From Bermanella sp044597725 (lineage in GTDB: Bacteria; Pseudomonadota; Gammaproteobacteria; Pseudomonadales; Oceanobacteraceae), in the NCBI RefSeq assembly GCF_044597725.1, contig NZ_CP139003.1, forward strand, positions 3,348,001 through 3,412,000: a stretch of 64,000 bases of DNA, written 5' to 3'. This document shows, one piece after another, positions 42,312 through 51,261 of this stretch (positions are counted from its first letter, which is position 1; each line of letters begins with the position of its first letter). The notes under the pieces are model-generated. The model was given only the letters and a program-made list of their open reading frames with translations, searched no databases and was not told the origin of the DNA. The translations under genes were made by a program, and so were the position numbers.

Positions 42312-43676
42312 TTAATCGTATTTATGCTTTAGTGCCGCAACAAGTTTCTGGTGAATACCCGCAAAGCCACCATTACTCATAAGTACAATTCCGTCCCCTG
42401 CCCTGCTATTAGCAACAAGGTGAGTGATTATAGCGTCTATATCATCAAACAAAACTGATTTATGTCCATTGGCCTTTGATTGTTCAACCACGGCATCCAT
42501 ATCCCAATCCAATCCCTTGGGCTGAAACCAAATCACTTCATCGGCGTCAACAACTGATTGCGGTAGCGCAGCTTTGTGTACGCCCATACGCATGGTATTT
42601 GAACGCGGTTCTATAATCGCCAATATGCGCTTATAACGCTGTGTCGCTTTCATCCCCTGCAAGGTACTTTCTATAGCGGTAGGATGGTGAGCAAAGTCAT
42701 CAAATACATCAATTTGCTGATCATTGTAGATAAGCTCCATGCGGCGCTTAACACCGTTAAAGCGGTTAAGCGCGGCGATGGAATCTTTAGGTAAAATTCC
42801 CACATGATACGCTGCGGCAATACACGCTAAAGCATTATTAACGTTATGCATGCCAGTTTGTCGCCAATCCACTTGTCCTGCTATATCCCCTTTGTGAATC
42901 ACATCAAATACCTGCCCTGACGGGTGTTGCAGCTCGGCCTTCCAATCTTCACCCAGCTTAGCAAGAGGCGTCCAGCAGCCCCTTGCGAGAGTATCTTCAA
43001 GGTTTTGATCATCTATCGGGAAAACAATTTGCCCTTCACTGGGCACGGTACGAATTAAATGATGGAACTGAGTTTGAATGGCATCTAAATCTCTAAAGAT
43101 ATCCGCATGGTCAAATTCGAGGTTATTTAAAATCAGGGTTCGCCCTTGGTAATGAACAAATTTAGAACGCTTATCAAAAAACGCACTATCGTACTCATCT
43201 GCCTCTACCACAAAAAAATCACTTTCACCTAGACGTGCAGACACCCCAAAATTACTGGGCACACCACCAATGAGAAAACCGGGCTTAAATCCACAATCTT
43301 CTAGCACCCAGGCAAGCATACTGGTTGTTGTGGTTTTACCATGAGTGCCAGCCACAGCCATCACCCACTTGCCTTTTAGAATGTACTGGGCCAAATACGC
43401 TGGGCCAGAGGTATAAGCCAACCCTTGGTTTAGCATGTATTCAACGGCAGGGTTACCGCGACTCATGGCATTGCCCACCACGACTAAATCAGGGGCCGGC
43501 TTAAGCTGCTGAGGGTCAAAACCTTCGACCACTTCAATCCCTGCATTAGCAAGCTGAGTGCTCATGGGCGGGTAGACGTTAGTATCGCTGCCTGTGACCT
43601 CATGCCCTTGTGCCTTGGCCAGTTGCGCCAAACTTCCCATGAATGTACCGCAAATGCCTAAGATATGAATGTGCAT
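42312..43676 (-). CDS. mpl: UDP-N-acetylmuramate--tripeptide ligase Mpl (peptidoglycan recycling)
   Basis: Mpl ligates recycled L-Ala-gamma-D-Glu-mesoDAP to UDP-MurNAc. The 454-residue Mur-ligase has the P-loop AGTHGKTTTTS near residue 105, the conserved NLEFDHADIF segment and DFAHHPTAI near residue 330. The start is the ATG at 43676, which gives the MHIHILGICGTFMG N-terminus shared by the family; an earlier ATG at 43694 is less likely. It precedes ubiX. Confidence 0.95.
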   Translation of the reverse strand: MHIHILGICGTFMGSLAQLAKAQGHEVTGSDTNVYPPMSTQLANAGIEVVEGFDPQQLKPAPDLVVVGNAMSRGNPAVEYMLNQGLAYTSGPAYLAQYILKGKWVMAVAGTHGKTTTTSMLAWVLEDCGFKPGFLIGGVPSNFGVSARLGESDFFVVEADEYDSAFFDKRSKFVHYQGRTLILNNLEFDHADIFRDLDAIQTQFHHLIRTVPSEGQIVFPIDDQNLEDTLARGCWTPLAKLGEDWKAELQHPSGQVFDVIHKGDIAGQVDWRQTGMHNVNNALACIAAAYHVGILPKDSIAALNRFNGVKRRMELIYNDQQIDVFDDFAHHPTAIESTLQGMKATQRYKRILAIIEPRSNTMRMGVHKAALPQSVVDADEVIWFQPKGLDWDMDAVVEQSKANGHKSVLFDDIDAIITHLVANSRAGDGIVLMSNGGFAGIHQKLVAALKHKYD

Positions 43677-43837
43677 ATAAAACCTAATTGACATTATTTA
43701 GCGCTATTAAAAACCATCTTAAGCTAAATGAACACAGCTCTGATCATACCAACCAAACCAGTTGGCAATTTTTTAACACCTATCGATAAGATTTTTTAGC
43801 AGGATTTTATCTATCTGCTATACCTACTTATACGGCC

Positions 43838-43867
43838 CCATACTAACGAGGGTATGGTGCGACCATA
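43838..43867 (+). promoter_or_regulatory. Mutually exclusive hairpins in the porin leader
   Basis: CCATAC (43838-43843) can pair with GTATGG (43852-43857). GTATGG's 3' part can instead pair as TATGGT with ACCATA (43853-43867). The two hairpins share the middle arm and lie 40-70 bases before the porin ATG. The effect is not known. Confidence 0.4.
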
Positions 43868-43905
43868 ACCTCTGGTATATCACTTGAAATTTGAAGGACT
43901 CATTT

Positions 43906-45150
43906 ATGGCGAATAAATATCTTACCTACGCCTCCGTCCCCCTGCTGGCAGCCAGTATTGCTGCGACCATGCCCGTGCAGGCGGTGACCGTTGAACAACT
44001 TAACCGTCAGGTTCAAAAAATGAACCAGCGACTTTCCGCCCAAGACCAACGCTTTCGTGTGAATGGTTTTGCGAGTTTTGGCTTGGCCATGAGCGATGAA
44101 GCCATCGCCTACGATAGCATCACTGAAGATCTGGACTTCCGTCGCATGAGTAAAGTAGGCGTGCAAATGACGTTTAATCTAGATGAAAAAAACAGCGTGG
44201 TTACACAGCTCGTTAGCCGCGGCTTAAACCAGTGGGAAACAGAAGCCGAATGGGCTTTTTTCCGCCACCAGTTTAATAACAGTGTTTCGACTAAAATTGG
44301 TCGAATCCGCCTTCCTGCTTTTATGTTTTCAGAATACTTGGATGTAGGCTATGCCTATCCATGGACTGAAACACCTAGGGAAACCTACGAATCGCTCGAA
44401 CCTTTTGCCAACATGGATGGGGTGGATATTAGCTACAGTATGGATGTGGGCTTTAATACTCTCACTTTCCAACTAGCAGCAGGTCGTTCGATATCAGACC
44501 AATTTGATTTAAAAGAACTGATATCTGTGAACGGTGTCTTCCAAGCAGATACCTGGAATGCACGCGTATCTTATTCGCAATCCTCTGACATGGAAATTCG
44601 TTCTGGCACAGCCACTGAAATAAACACACCTGTAACCCAAATTTACGGCGGTGATGATAGCGGTATTACGGGTACCTTTGCCAGTTTGGGTTTTACCTAT
44701 GACCCTGGTCATATTTATTTAGCATCTGAGTTCACTCGCCTAGAAGTGGACGGTGAAGTGGTTGATGCTGACGCTGGTTATTTTGCTGTGGGTTACCGCA
44801 TGGGACGTATGATGCCCATCCTAACTTATGGCTTTACAGAGTCACAGGATGATGACGAGCGCTCGTTGCAAGCTGCTGCGGACAATTCAACTGGTGGCGA
44901 CACTAGTCTTTTACCACCAGCAACGGCCACAGGTGTTGCTCAATTCCAAGCTGGTAATAATCGAGATACCACACGTATTGGGTTAGGACTGCGCTACGAT
45001 ATGTCGCCCGGTACCGCACTTAAAGTTCAATACGATGTTATAGAAGCAGATGCGGGCGGTATGTTTACAGCTGCCGATTATGCCGCAACAGGTGCAAATG
45101 CACCTGATGGCACCAACATACTCACCATCACCATCGACACTGTATTTTAA
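43906..45150 (+). CDS. Outer-membrane porin with N-terminal coiled coil
   Basis: The 414-residue protein has a Sec signal (residues ~1-26, ending PVQA), a short coiled coil (VEQLNRQVQKMNQRLSAQ) that could reach peptidoglycan, and a beta-barrel body of alternating strands with terminal Phe (TVF) as a BAM signal. It resembles phosphate-selective/Porin_4-like proteins. The start is supported by GAAGGA nine bases upstream. Its neighbours downstream are two half-size phosphate-binding-like proteins, so phosphate or anion transport is a reasonable guess, but substrate is not shown by the sequence. Confidence 0.8.
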   Translation: MANKYLTYASVPLLAASIAATMPVQAVTVEQLNRQVQKMNQRLSAQDQRFRVNGFASFGLAMSDEAIAYDSITEDLDFRRMSKVGVQMTFNLDEKNSVVTQLVSRGLNQWETEAEWAFFRHQFNNSVSTKIGRIRLPAFMFSEYLDVGYAYPWTETPRETYESLEPFANMDGVDISYSMDVGFNTLTFQLAAGRSISDQFDLKELISVNGVFQADTWNARVSYSQSSDMEIRSGTATEINTPVTQIYGGDDSGITGTFASLGFTYDPGHIYLASEFTRLEVDGEVVDADAGYFAVGYRMGRMMPILTYGFTESQDDDERSLQAAADNSTGGDTSLLPPATATGVAQFQAGNNRDTTRIGLGLRYDMSPGTALKVQYDVIEADAGGMFTAADYAATGANAPDGTNILTITIDTVF

Positions 45151-45164
45151 GGGAGGAGAAGACT

Positions 45165-45584
45165 ATGAAATTATCAATTAAACTTCTGTCAACTCTTGCC
45201 TTAGCTGCAAGTGTATCGTTAACACACGCTGGCGCTGTTGTGGTAGCCGGAGCAGGAAGTCCTTTGCCCGCATCAGGTTCGGATGATGTTGTAAAAGTCT
45301 TTCTAGGCAAAAAGAAAGATTTAGGCGGTGTGTCTGTTGTACCTATCGACCAAACCGAAGGTAACCCGGCGCGTGGTGACTTTTACAGTAATGTTGTGGG
45401 CCGTACCGAAGCGCAATTAAAGTCGTATTGGTCGCGTTTGATTTTTACCGGTAAGGGTCAAGCACCGCAAGATGTGGGTGGCGACGCAGATGTAAAATCA
45501 ATGGTAGGCGCTAATCCAAACTTGGTAGGCTATATTGACGAAAGTGCTGTAGATGGCAGCGTCAAAGTCATTTTTAAGCCTTAA
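45165..45584 (+). CDS. Small periplasmic phosphate-binding-like protein (half-size PstS-like), copy 1
   Basis: The 139-residue protein has a signal peptide (residues ~1-21) and a single lobe of PBP-like fold. It has SPLPASGSDDVVKVFLGK near its start and the YWSRLIFTGKGQAPQDV segment shared with the next gene. Full PstS is more than twice as long. A GGGAGGAG Shine-Dalgarno precedes the ATG. It follows the porin by 14 bases and ends with a strong terminator, so porin and this protein form a two-gene transcript. Confidence 0.75.
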   Translation: MKLSIKLLSTLALAASVSLTHAGAVVVAGAGSPLPASGSDDVVKVFLGKKKDLGGVSVVPIDQTEGNPARGDFYSNVVGRTEAQLKSYWSRLIFTGKGQAPQDVGGDADVKSMVGANPNLVGYIDESAVDGSVKVIFKP

Positions 45585-45609
45585 AAAAACCAAAGCTACA
45601 GCAAGAGTA

Positions 45610-45644
45610 AAGCCATGGTAGTAGGCTACCATGGCTTGTTTTTT
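45610..45644 (+). terminator. Strong intrinsic terminator after the first PstS-like gene
   Basis: A perfect 12-bp stem (AAGCCATGGTAG, 45610-45621, with CTACCATGGCTT, 45626-45637) with a 4-base loop is followed by G and six T (45639-45644). It ends the porin transcript. Confidence 0.9.
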
Positions 45645-45668
45645 CCTCAGCGCGAAGTCTAAAATATT

Positions 45669-46088
45669 ATGAAAATTGCCCTGCTTTTTATCAGTTTAAT
45701 ATTTGCACAATTTTGTTTTTCAGATATTTCTGTAATCGTTAATAAAGAGTCTGTATTTAAAAATATTAGCAAAGAAAAACTAAAAAACGTGTACCTAGGT
45801 GAATCTAAATTCTATAACAAAAGCCGTATTTTACCGCTGGATCAAATGCGTGAAGACGACGATACCATTGAGTTTTATAGAGCTTTATTTAGAAAGCCTA
45901 TGAGTCAAATCGTTGCGCACTGGTCTCGCTTGATTTTTACTGGCAAGGGACAGAGCCCTATTGAAGTACGTGATCAACAACAAATGCTGTCATTAATTAA
46001 GGCTAATAAAAACATGATTGGCTATATTAATAGTGAATTAGTAGACGATGATGTCTTTGTGGTCATGACGTTAAAACAGTTACCCTAA
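45669..46088 (+). CDS. Small periplasmic phosphate-binding-like protein (half-size PstS-like), copy 2
   Basis: A 139-residue paralogue of the preceding gene, with a signal peptide (residues ~1-18) and the motif HWSRLIFTGKGQSPIEV near residue 90. It also has an IYLGESKF-like segment (NVYLGESKF). The codon use and lysine content are more AT-rich than its neighbour. It lies beyond a terminator, so it needs its own promoter. Its end overlaps the convergent kinase gene by 9 bases. Confidence 0.7.
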   Translation: MKIALLFISLIFAQFCFSDISVIVNKESVFKNISKEKLKNVYLGESKFYNKSRILPLDQMREDDDTIEFYRALFRKPMSQIVAHWSRLIFTGKGQSPIEVRDQQQMLSLIKANKNMIGYINSELVDDDVFVVMTLKQLP

Positions 46089-47801
46089 AAATACATATAA
46101 CAAGGTTAAAATAATCAACGTTTGAATCAAAGCAAGTCCTTTCCATACAGCTAATGGGTGACGCTCAATTAACGGCTGTTTATCGGCGCTTAACAGTTTT
46201 CGGTTAGGGTGCTGTAAATCGAAAATAAATTCAGATAAAGAATCATACCGAGCACTTACTCTAGGTTGTAGTGCTTTTTTAAAGGCACCATCCATCCACA
46301 AAGGAACAAGTGGGTTTTTACTGCTTGCCGACTCATAGCGTAACCTCGACAACTGTTTTTCATCTTTTAGTGTTTCTAATGCATTAGAGAATGGCGCCCC
46401 TCCGGTTAACATTTCATAACCGATAACGGCTAAGCTAAATAAATCCGATGCAATGGTCTTTGGCTGCATAAAGCGCGTTTCTGGTGCGCTATAACTAGCG
46501 GTACCTAAGGCTTGCTGGCGATCAAACGGCGTGCTTATTTCTTCAATTCCGGCAACATAGCAAGAACCAAAATCAATAATTTTAGGTATACCTTGATAAT
46601 CAATAATAATATTATCGGGCTTAATATCTTGATGCAGAATATCTTTGCGATGAAATGCACGAATGCCCCTAGAGATAAGCTCTAATAACCTAACTACCTC
46701 GTTGATTTCGGGCTTAGGGTTGTGTTGCAACCACTTTGATAAACTCACACCGTCAATGTATTCCATAAGCGTATACAAAGCCGATTTTGGTCTATCTATT
46801 ACTTTTGCAACATAGGGGCTCTCAATGCGCTTGCCAATCCATTGCTCAAGACTAAAACGTTCAATATACGCTGGATCATCTTCATAATTAATGGAAGGGG
46901 CCTTCATTACATAATATTTATGGCTAGCATGATCGTGCACTAAATAAACATAAGAACGCTCACTGCTATGTAGCAGCTTTATCACTTCTAAACCATCAAT
47001 TTTATGGCCCACATTAAGCGCTGGGGGAAATACAAGTTTTGATAAGGCGCGATATACGTCTTGGCTATTGGCATCAGGTACTTCATCAACTCGAATACAT
47101 TGGCAACTTAAATTATCATGACTGCCAGCCGCCAATGATTGCTTAATAATGTGCTCACACATATTTTGCAAACCCGCCTCATTCGCCTGTTTATGTCCTG
47201 CTAGCTGAGCATGTAATGTGTGATCATCTAAAAAATCATGAATACCATCTGTGGTAAGCAGAAATACATCGCCTTTTTGCAAAGAATGTTCTGAGAAATC
47301 CACTTCTAACGTGTTCGTCATTCCCATAGCACGGTATAGGTAGTGCGTATTTTTACCTACTTGAGTCGTATGATCATGGGTAAGGCACTCTAACTGACCA
47401 GCTCGAAGTCGATAAATACGACTATCACCTACGTGAAATAAATACGCTTGGCAGGACTTAAGAATTAAAATACTCAAGGTGGTGATATGGCCTTTTATTT
47501 GACCTTGTCCCACCAACCAACGGTTCAGTGCCGATAATACACGCTGCCCCGATTTTTTTACCGACCATGCATCAGGTGTTGCGTAGTAATCGGTTATGAA
47601 TGTTCTTACGCACGTTTCACTGGCTTCTTTACCTGCTTGCGCAGCACTTACTCCATCGGCAATAACAGCCACGGCACCCTTTAATGGAAGCACCTCTGCT
47701 TTGGGCAAACATAGCCCAATACAATCCTCATTCACCGCTTTTATACCGGCATCGGAGACTTGTGCGGTGGTCAATGATAACTGGGACTGTAAGTGCTGCA
47801 T
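46080..47801 (-). CDS. PP2C phosphatase / Ser-Thr protein kinase fusion
   Basis: The 573-residue protein combines a PPM/PP2C phosphatase domain (residues ~10-240) with a Hanks-type kinase domain (~265-520) and one C-terminal membrane helix (~545-570). Phosphatase motifs IADGVSAAQAG, HVGDSR and TTDGIHDF and the final DNLSC are all present. The kinase has a candidate ATP Lys300 (VMKAPS), catalytic HQDIKPDN with Asp392 and the DFG motif at Asp410. The start is the ATG at 47801; a TTG at 47819 is unlikely. Position next to a nitrate transporter and nirB recalls Pseudomonas (PA1782-PA1783 region). Confidence 0.9.
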   Translation of the reverse strand: MQHLQSQLSLTTAQVSDAGIKAVNEDCIGLCLPKAEVLPLKGAVAVIADGVSAAQAGKEASETCVRTFITDYYATPDAWSVKKSGQRVLSALNRWLVGQGQIKGHITTLSILILKSCQAYLFHVGDSRIYRLRAGQLECLTHDHTTQVGKNTHYLYRAMGMTNTLEVDFSEHSLQKGDVFLLTTDGIHDFLDDHTLHAQLAGHKQANEAGLQNMCEHIIKQSLAAGSHDNLSCQCIRVDEVPDANSQDVYRALSKLVFPPALNVGHKIDGLEVIKLLHSSERSYVYLVHDHASHKYYVMKAPSINYEDDPAYIERFSLEQWIGKRIESPYVAKVIDRPKSALYTLMEYIDGVSLSKWLQHNPKPEINEVVRLLELISRGIRAFHRKDILHQDIKPDNIIIDYQGIPKIIDFGSCYVAGIEEISTPFDRQQALGTASYSAPETRFMQPKTIASDLFSLAVIGYEMLTGGAPFSNALETLKDEKQLSRLRYESASSKNPLVPLWMDGAFKKALQPRVSARYDSLSEFIFDLQHPNRKLLSADKQPLIERHPLAVWKGLALIQTLIILTLLYVFLG

Positions 47802-47888
47802 AAAAAATAAAGGGACCAACCAACGACTTGCAACGGTATGTCAGCTGACCCCTTTAAACCTCCTATCCATGTTTATATTGTTAACGTA

Positions 47889-49364
47889 TTATTTGCCTAC
47901 TTGTACTAACTCAACCTCACCAGCATCATTGATTTCGGCAACATGACCTTCAGGTTCATCTAAGAACTGAACAGCTATAAATATAAAGCCAGCGGATGCG
48001 GCAATAACCATAAAGAACGTACTATAATCGACAAATGACAATATTGTTAAATAAATAACCGCACCCACATTTCCGTACGCGCCTGTCATGCCTGCAATTT
48101 GCCCGGTGAGGCTACGCTTAACCAAAGGTACCATGGCAAAAACCGCGCCCTCACCCGCCTGAACAAAAAACGAACATGCCATAGTTGCGATAACCGCAAC
48201 CGGAATCCACCACATACTATCTATTTGGCTTAAAGTTAAATAGCCCACAGCCAAACCACAAATTAAAATAGACAATGTTTTTCGGCGACCAAATTTATCG
48301 CTTAACCAACCACCACCAGGGCGAGCAACTAAATTCATGAACGCAAAGCCTGATGCTAATAAACCTGCGGTTACTGCAGTTAGGCCAGAAAAGGTTTCCA
48401 TAAAGAAAAGCGGCAACATGGAAACCACGGCTAACTCAGAGCCAAAGGTCACAAAATAGGCCCACTGCAAAACCGCCACTTGCTTATACTTATATTGCTG
48501 TAATTCAGGAACTGGCTCGGCTAGATGCTCTTTGTTAGCTTTAAATATTTGTGAGGTTTGAAATACAAACAAGGTCGCTAAGCCCACATATAACCCAATA
48601 CTCGCCCATTCACTTAATAGACCTAAGTTAGTTGGTGATAGCTTCCAGGTTAAAACCGCTAGGGCTAAGTACATTGGAATATTCATAGCCAAATAGAAAT
48701 AAAGATCTTTTTTATCGCTTACCTGTAAGCCACCAGACTTTTTAGGTTTAAAGTAAGTTGATCCTTTGGGTGTATTACGAGCCAATTTAAAAAAGATAAA
48801 TGAATAAACAAATGCTAATAATGCAGTACATAATAAGGCATAGCGCCAGCCATCTTCGCCACCAAAAATAAGCGCTAGAGTTGGCAATAACATAGCCGAA
48901 GCCGCTGAACCGAAGTTACCCCAGCCTCCATAGATACCTTCTGCGATACCCACTTCTTTTGCTGGAAACCATTCGCCCACTAAACGAATTCCAATTACAA
49001 AACCAGCACCCACAAACCCCATAAGGAACCGAAATATAGCGAGCTGTTCATAGCTTTGCGCAAGCGCAAACGCAGTACAAAGTAAAGCAGAAGCAAACAG
49101 TAAGCCAGAGTACACATGCCTTGGTCCGAAGCGATCGACTAGCATGCCAATAATAATTCGGGCGGGAATGGTTAACGCCACATTTAAAATAAGTAACGCT
49201 TTCACTTCCTGACTAGTTAAATCAAATGCTTCCTTTATAAACCCCATTAGTGGGGCGTGGTTAAACCACACCATAAAGGTAATAAAAAATGCAAACCAAC
49301 TGACGTGTAGCATTTTAATTTTGGGCTCTTTTAGCTTCAGCGGATTAATTCCTACTTCAGACAT
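47889..49364 (-). CDS. Nitrate/nitrite transporter of the major facilitator superfamily (NarK/NasA type)
   Basis: The 491-residue protein has twelve predicted transmembrane helices and the nitrate-porter motif GGWGNFGSA near residue 150, with a second Gly-rich copy near helix 11. It should import nitrate, probably by proton symport, across the inner membrane. The ATG at 49364 has AAGGA eight bases upstream; a TTG two codons upstream is less likely. It is upstream of the kinase-phosphatase gene on the same strand and divergent from the porin gene. No sigma-54 promoter is visible on this side. Confidence 0.9.
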   Translation of the reverse strand: MSEVGINPLKLKEPKIKMLHVSWFAFFITFMVWFNHAPLMGFIKEAFDLTSQEVKALLILNVALTIPARIIIGMLVDRFGPRHVYSGLLFASALLCTAFALAQSYEQLAIFRFLMGFVGAGFVIGIRLVGEWFPAKEVGIAEGIYGGWGNFGSAASAMLLPTLALIFGGEDGWRYALLCTALLAFVYSFIFFKLARNTPKGSTYFKPKKSGGLQVSDKKDLYFYLAMNIPMYLALAVLTWKLSPTNLGLLSEWASIGLYVGLATLFVFQTSQIFKANKEHLAEPVPELQQYKYKQVAVLQWAYFVTFGSELAVVSMLPLFFMETFSGLTAVTAGLLASGFAFMNLVARPGGGWLSDKFGRRKTLSILICGLAVGYLTLSQIDSMWWIPVAVIATMACSFFVQAGEGAVFAMVPLVKRSLTGQIAGMTGAYGNVGAVIYLTILSFVDYSTFFMVIAASAGFIFIAVQFLDEPEGHVAEINDAGEVELVQVGK

Positions 49365-49370
49365 TAGCAA

Positions 49371-49846
49371 AATCCTTAGGTTAATAGACTAGAGATTGAC
49401 CTAGGAGCAAGATGTAGACCAAAACCGCTAAGCCCTTTATTCATGATAGATACAGCCTAATAACCACTCTGAGCGAACCTCATTCCCTCAATTTATTGCA
49501 TTCTATTAGTGCGTTTTTAGCATATGAAAACCCACCTCATGCACCACAAGTACACACCATATTCATTTTCTTAGGATTGCGACCACCCAAAAGATGCACC
49601 TTAAGTTGCAAAAAAGAGCGACCATTGTGCGCCAAAGTAATTCAAGCATGCATCATTTTGATGAACGATTAATGGACTAAAACGCACGATAATTAAACAA
49701 AATTTCATTTAGCTTAAATTTAAAGCACCAATAGTTTTCATATTAAGCAATTAAAGAAAAGAATTTAAAAATTTATTTGATTGGCACATGGGTTGCTCAA
49801 GAGGGTATGTAAAACAATTCAAACCCAACTAAAAAAAGGTATAAAA
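49371..49846. other. Intergenic regulatory region between narK and porin
   Basis: This 476-bp gap holds no credible gene. It contains GCACC-type half-sites (49541-49546 and around 49595-49632) that resemble NtrC sites, and on the plus strand a sigma-54 promoter at 49782-49797. On the narK side no clear -24/-12 element is visible. Confidence 0.6.
49782..49797 (+). promoter_or_regulatory. Sigma-54 (-24/-12) promoter of the porin gene
   Basis: TGGCAC (49782-49787), five bases and TTGCT (49793-49797) match the consensus TGGCACG-N4-TTGCW exactly in both conserved blocks. It is 50 bases before the porin ATG. Confidence 0.8.
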
Positions 49847-50998
49847 ATGAAACCATTCACACCTATTATGTTTTCGTTTGGTATCGCTAGCATGTCATTA
49901 GCTCAGACCATAAATGCAGAAGAAAGCCTAGATAACTTTATTTCCGGTACTAAAATTAATGCAAACTTTCGTTACCGACTGGAATCGGTAGATAAAGATA
50001 ATAATTTAAAATCGGCAGTAGCCAATACATTAAAGTCACGCTTAACCATTGCATCGGGATCGGTTTATGGTTTTTCAGCCTTGATAGAGGGAGACAATAC
50101 GCTTCATATTACGGATGATTTTAACTCTACCGACAATAACAATACCCAGTATCAAGTAGTGGCCGACCCAGAAACAACACAGTTTAATCAAGCCTATATT
50201 GAATATAATGGCTATAAATCAAATATTAAACTTGGTAATCAGCGCATCCTGCTTGATAACCAGCGTCATGTAGGCGGGGTTGGATTTAGACAAGATGAAG
50301 CAACATTTGATGCGGTGTCTGTCACTTCCCAAGCCATTGATAATACAAAAGCATATATAGCCGTAGCGAATAATCGAAATACAATTACCAACACTAATAC
50401 TAACGAAGACATTATTTTAATAAATGTTCAGTATCAGATTCAGCCGAGCTTAAAAGCCAGTGCATTTTATTATGCCATTGAAAGTGAAACAGGCAGTACC
50501 CTGGATACTTTAGGTTTCCGTGCCTTGGGCTCGACTGGAAAATTTTCATACGAAGGGGAAGTAGCGACTCAAGATGATGGTGCAAACAGCCCAATTTACT
50601 ATCATTTAAATGCCAGCTATCCAATATCCAATATCAAAGCAACCCTTGGACTAGAAACCTTAGGCAGTGATAGTGGACAAGCCTCATTTAAAACGCCTCT
50701 TGGCACCAATCACAAATTCTTTGGCTGGAGCGATACTTACCTAGGCGCTCCTGATGGCAATGGTTTACAAGATATCTATATAAGTGCTGTTACCAATATA
50801 TCGGGAGTGAAATTAGTGGGCCAATTACATAGCTTTAGTTCAGTGGAAACCAGCACGGATTTAGGCTCCGAGCTTGGCTTTTTAGCCGCTAAACAATTTA
50901 AGCAATATGGAGTAAGCCTTAAACTGGCGCAATTTAATGCAGGCGATATCGGTGTTGATGCCACTAAAGTTTGGCTTACAGGAACAGCAAAATTTTAA
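49847..50998 (+). CDS. Alginate-export-family-like outer-membrane porin in the nitrate cluster
   Basis: The 383-residue protein has a signal peptide (residues ~1-25) and a beta-barrel with 14-16-strand-like alternation, ending in TGTAKF with terminal Phe. The FRYRLESVDKDN segment near the N-terminus and the KLGNQRILLDNQRHVGGVGFRQDE block match the alginate-export-type porin family. With a perfect sigma-54 promoter it should be expressed under nitrogen limitation. Alginate is an unlikely substrate here; nitrate or another N-source is inferred from context only. The longer open frame to 49781 starts inside the promoter. Confidence 0.8.
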   Translation: MKPFTPIMFSFGIASMSLAQTINAEESLDNFISGTKINANFRYRLESVDKDNNLKSAVANTLKSRLTIASGSVYGFSALIEGDNTLHITDDFNSTDNNNTQYQVVADPETTQFNQAYIEYNGYKSNIKLGNQRILLDNQRHVGGVGFRQDEATFDAVSVTSQAIDNTKAYIAVANNRNTITNTNTNEDIILINVQYQIQPSLKASAFYYAIESETGSTLDTLGFRALGSTGKFSYEGEVATQDDGANSPIYYHLNASYPISNIKATLGLETLGSDSGQASFKTPLGTNHKFFGWSDTYLGAPDGNGLQDIYISAVTNISGVKLVGQLHSFSSVETSTDLGSELGFLAAKQFKQYGVSLKLAQFNAGDIGVDATKVWLTGTAKF

Positions 50999-51077
50999 TG
51001 TTTAACATCCTTCCAATCTAATACGACTTAGCGCCCCTCCTCATCATAAAGTTAAGGTGGGGCTCCGTAGGTATATT

Positions 51078-51125
51078 GCACCAAGTGTGCGCACCCGCAA
51101 TTTCAATGGCGCACCACTTTGATTC
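51078..51125 (+). promoter_or_regulatory. NtrC-like binding sites upstream of nirB
   Basis: GCACCAAGTGTGCGC (51078-51092) and GCACCACTTTGATTC (51111-51125) resemble the NtrC consensus GCACCANNNTGGTGC, with 3 and 2 mismatches. They sit about 65-112 bases upstream of the -24 element, a typical enhancer distance. Confidence 0.6.
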
Positions 51126-51189
51126 ACTTGACCACCTAAAACGAACCTTGAATTACAATTTTTCCTTATAAAACAACACGTTAGATAAA

Positions 51190-51205
51190 TGGCACAAGCA
51201 TTGCA
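51190..51205 (+). promoter_or_regulatory. Sigma-54 (-24/-12) promoter of nirB
   Basis: TGGCAC (51190-51195), five bases (AAGCA) and TTGCA (51201-51205) match TGGCACG-N4-TTGCW in both blocks. The nirB ATG is 57 bases downstream. Confidence 0.85.
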
Positions 51206-51261
51206 GAAGCTAAGTATATTTTAAGAATAACCAGGCTAGAGTTTGGTGATGGAGAAAAGTT

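Larger units (their letters stand above)
50999..51261. other. Upstream regulatory region of nirB
   Basis: This 263-bp gap carries two NtrC-like sites and a sigma-54 promoter (see entries). A GC-rich stretch at ~51032-51065 could form a weak hairpin after the porin gene, but it has no U-tract. Confidence 0.6.

Noticed and set aside
43700..43905. Pho box before the porin with phosphate-binding-like neighbours
   Set aside because: No CTGTCAT direct repeats with 11-bp period were visible, so phosphate control is not supported.
49371..49600. Sigma-54 promoter for the MFS nitrate transporter
   Set aside because: No GTGCCA-type complement of TGGCAC at the right spacing was found on the minus strand, so a sigma-70 promoter is more likely.
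51032..51066. Terminator after the porin gene
   Set aside because: The GC-rich arms pair poorly and no T-run follows.
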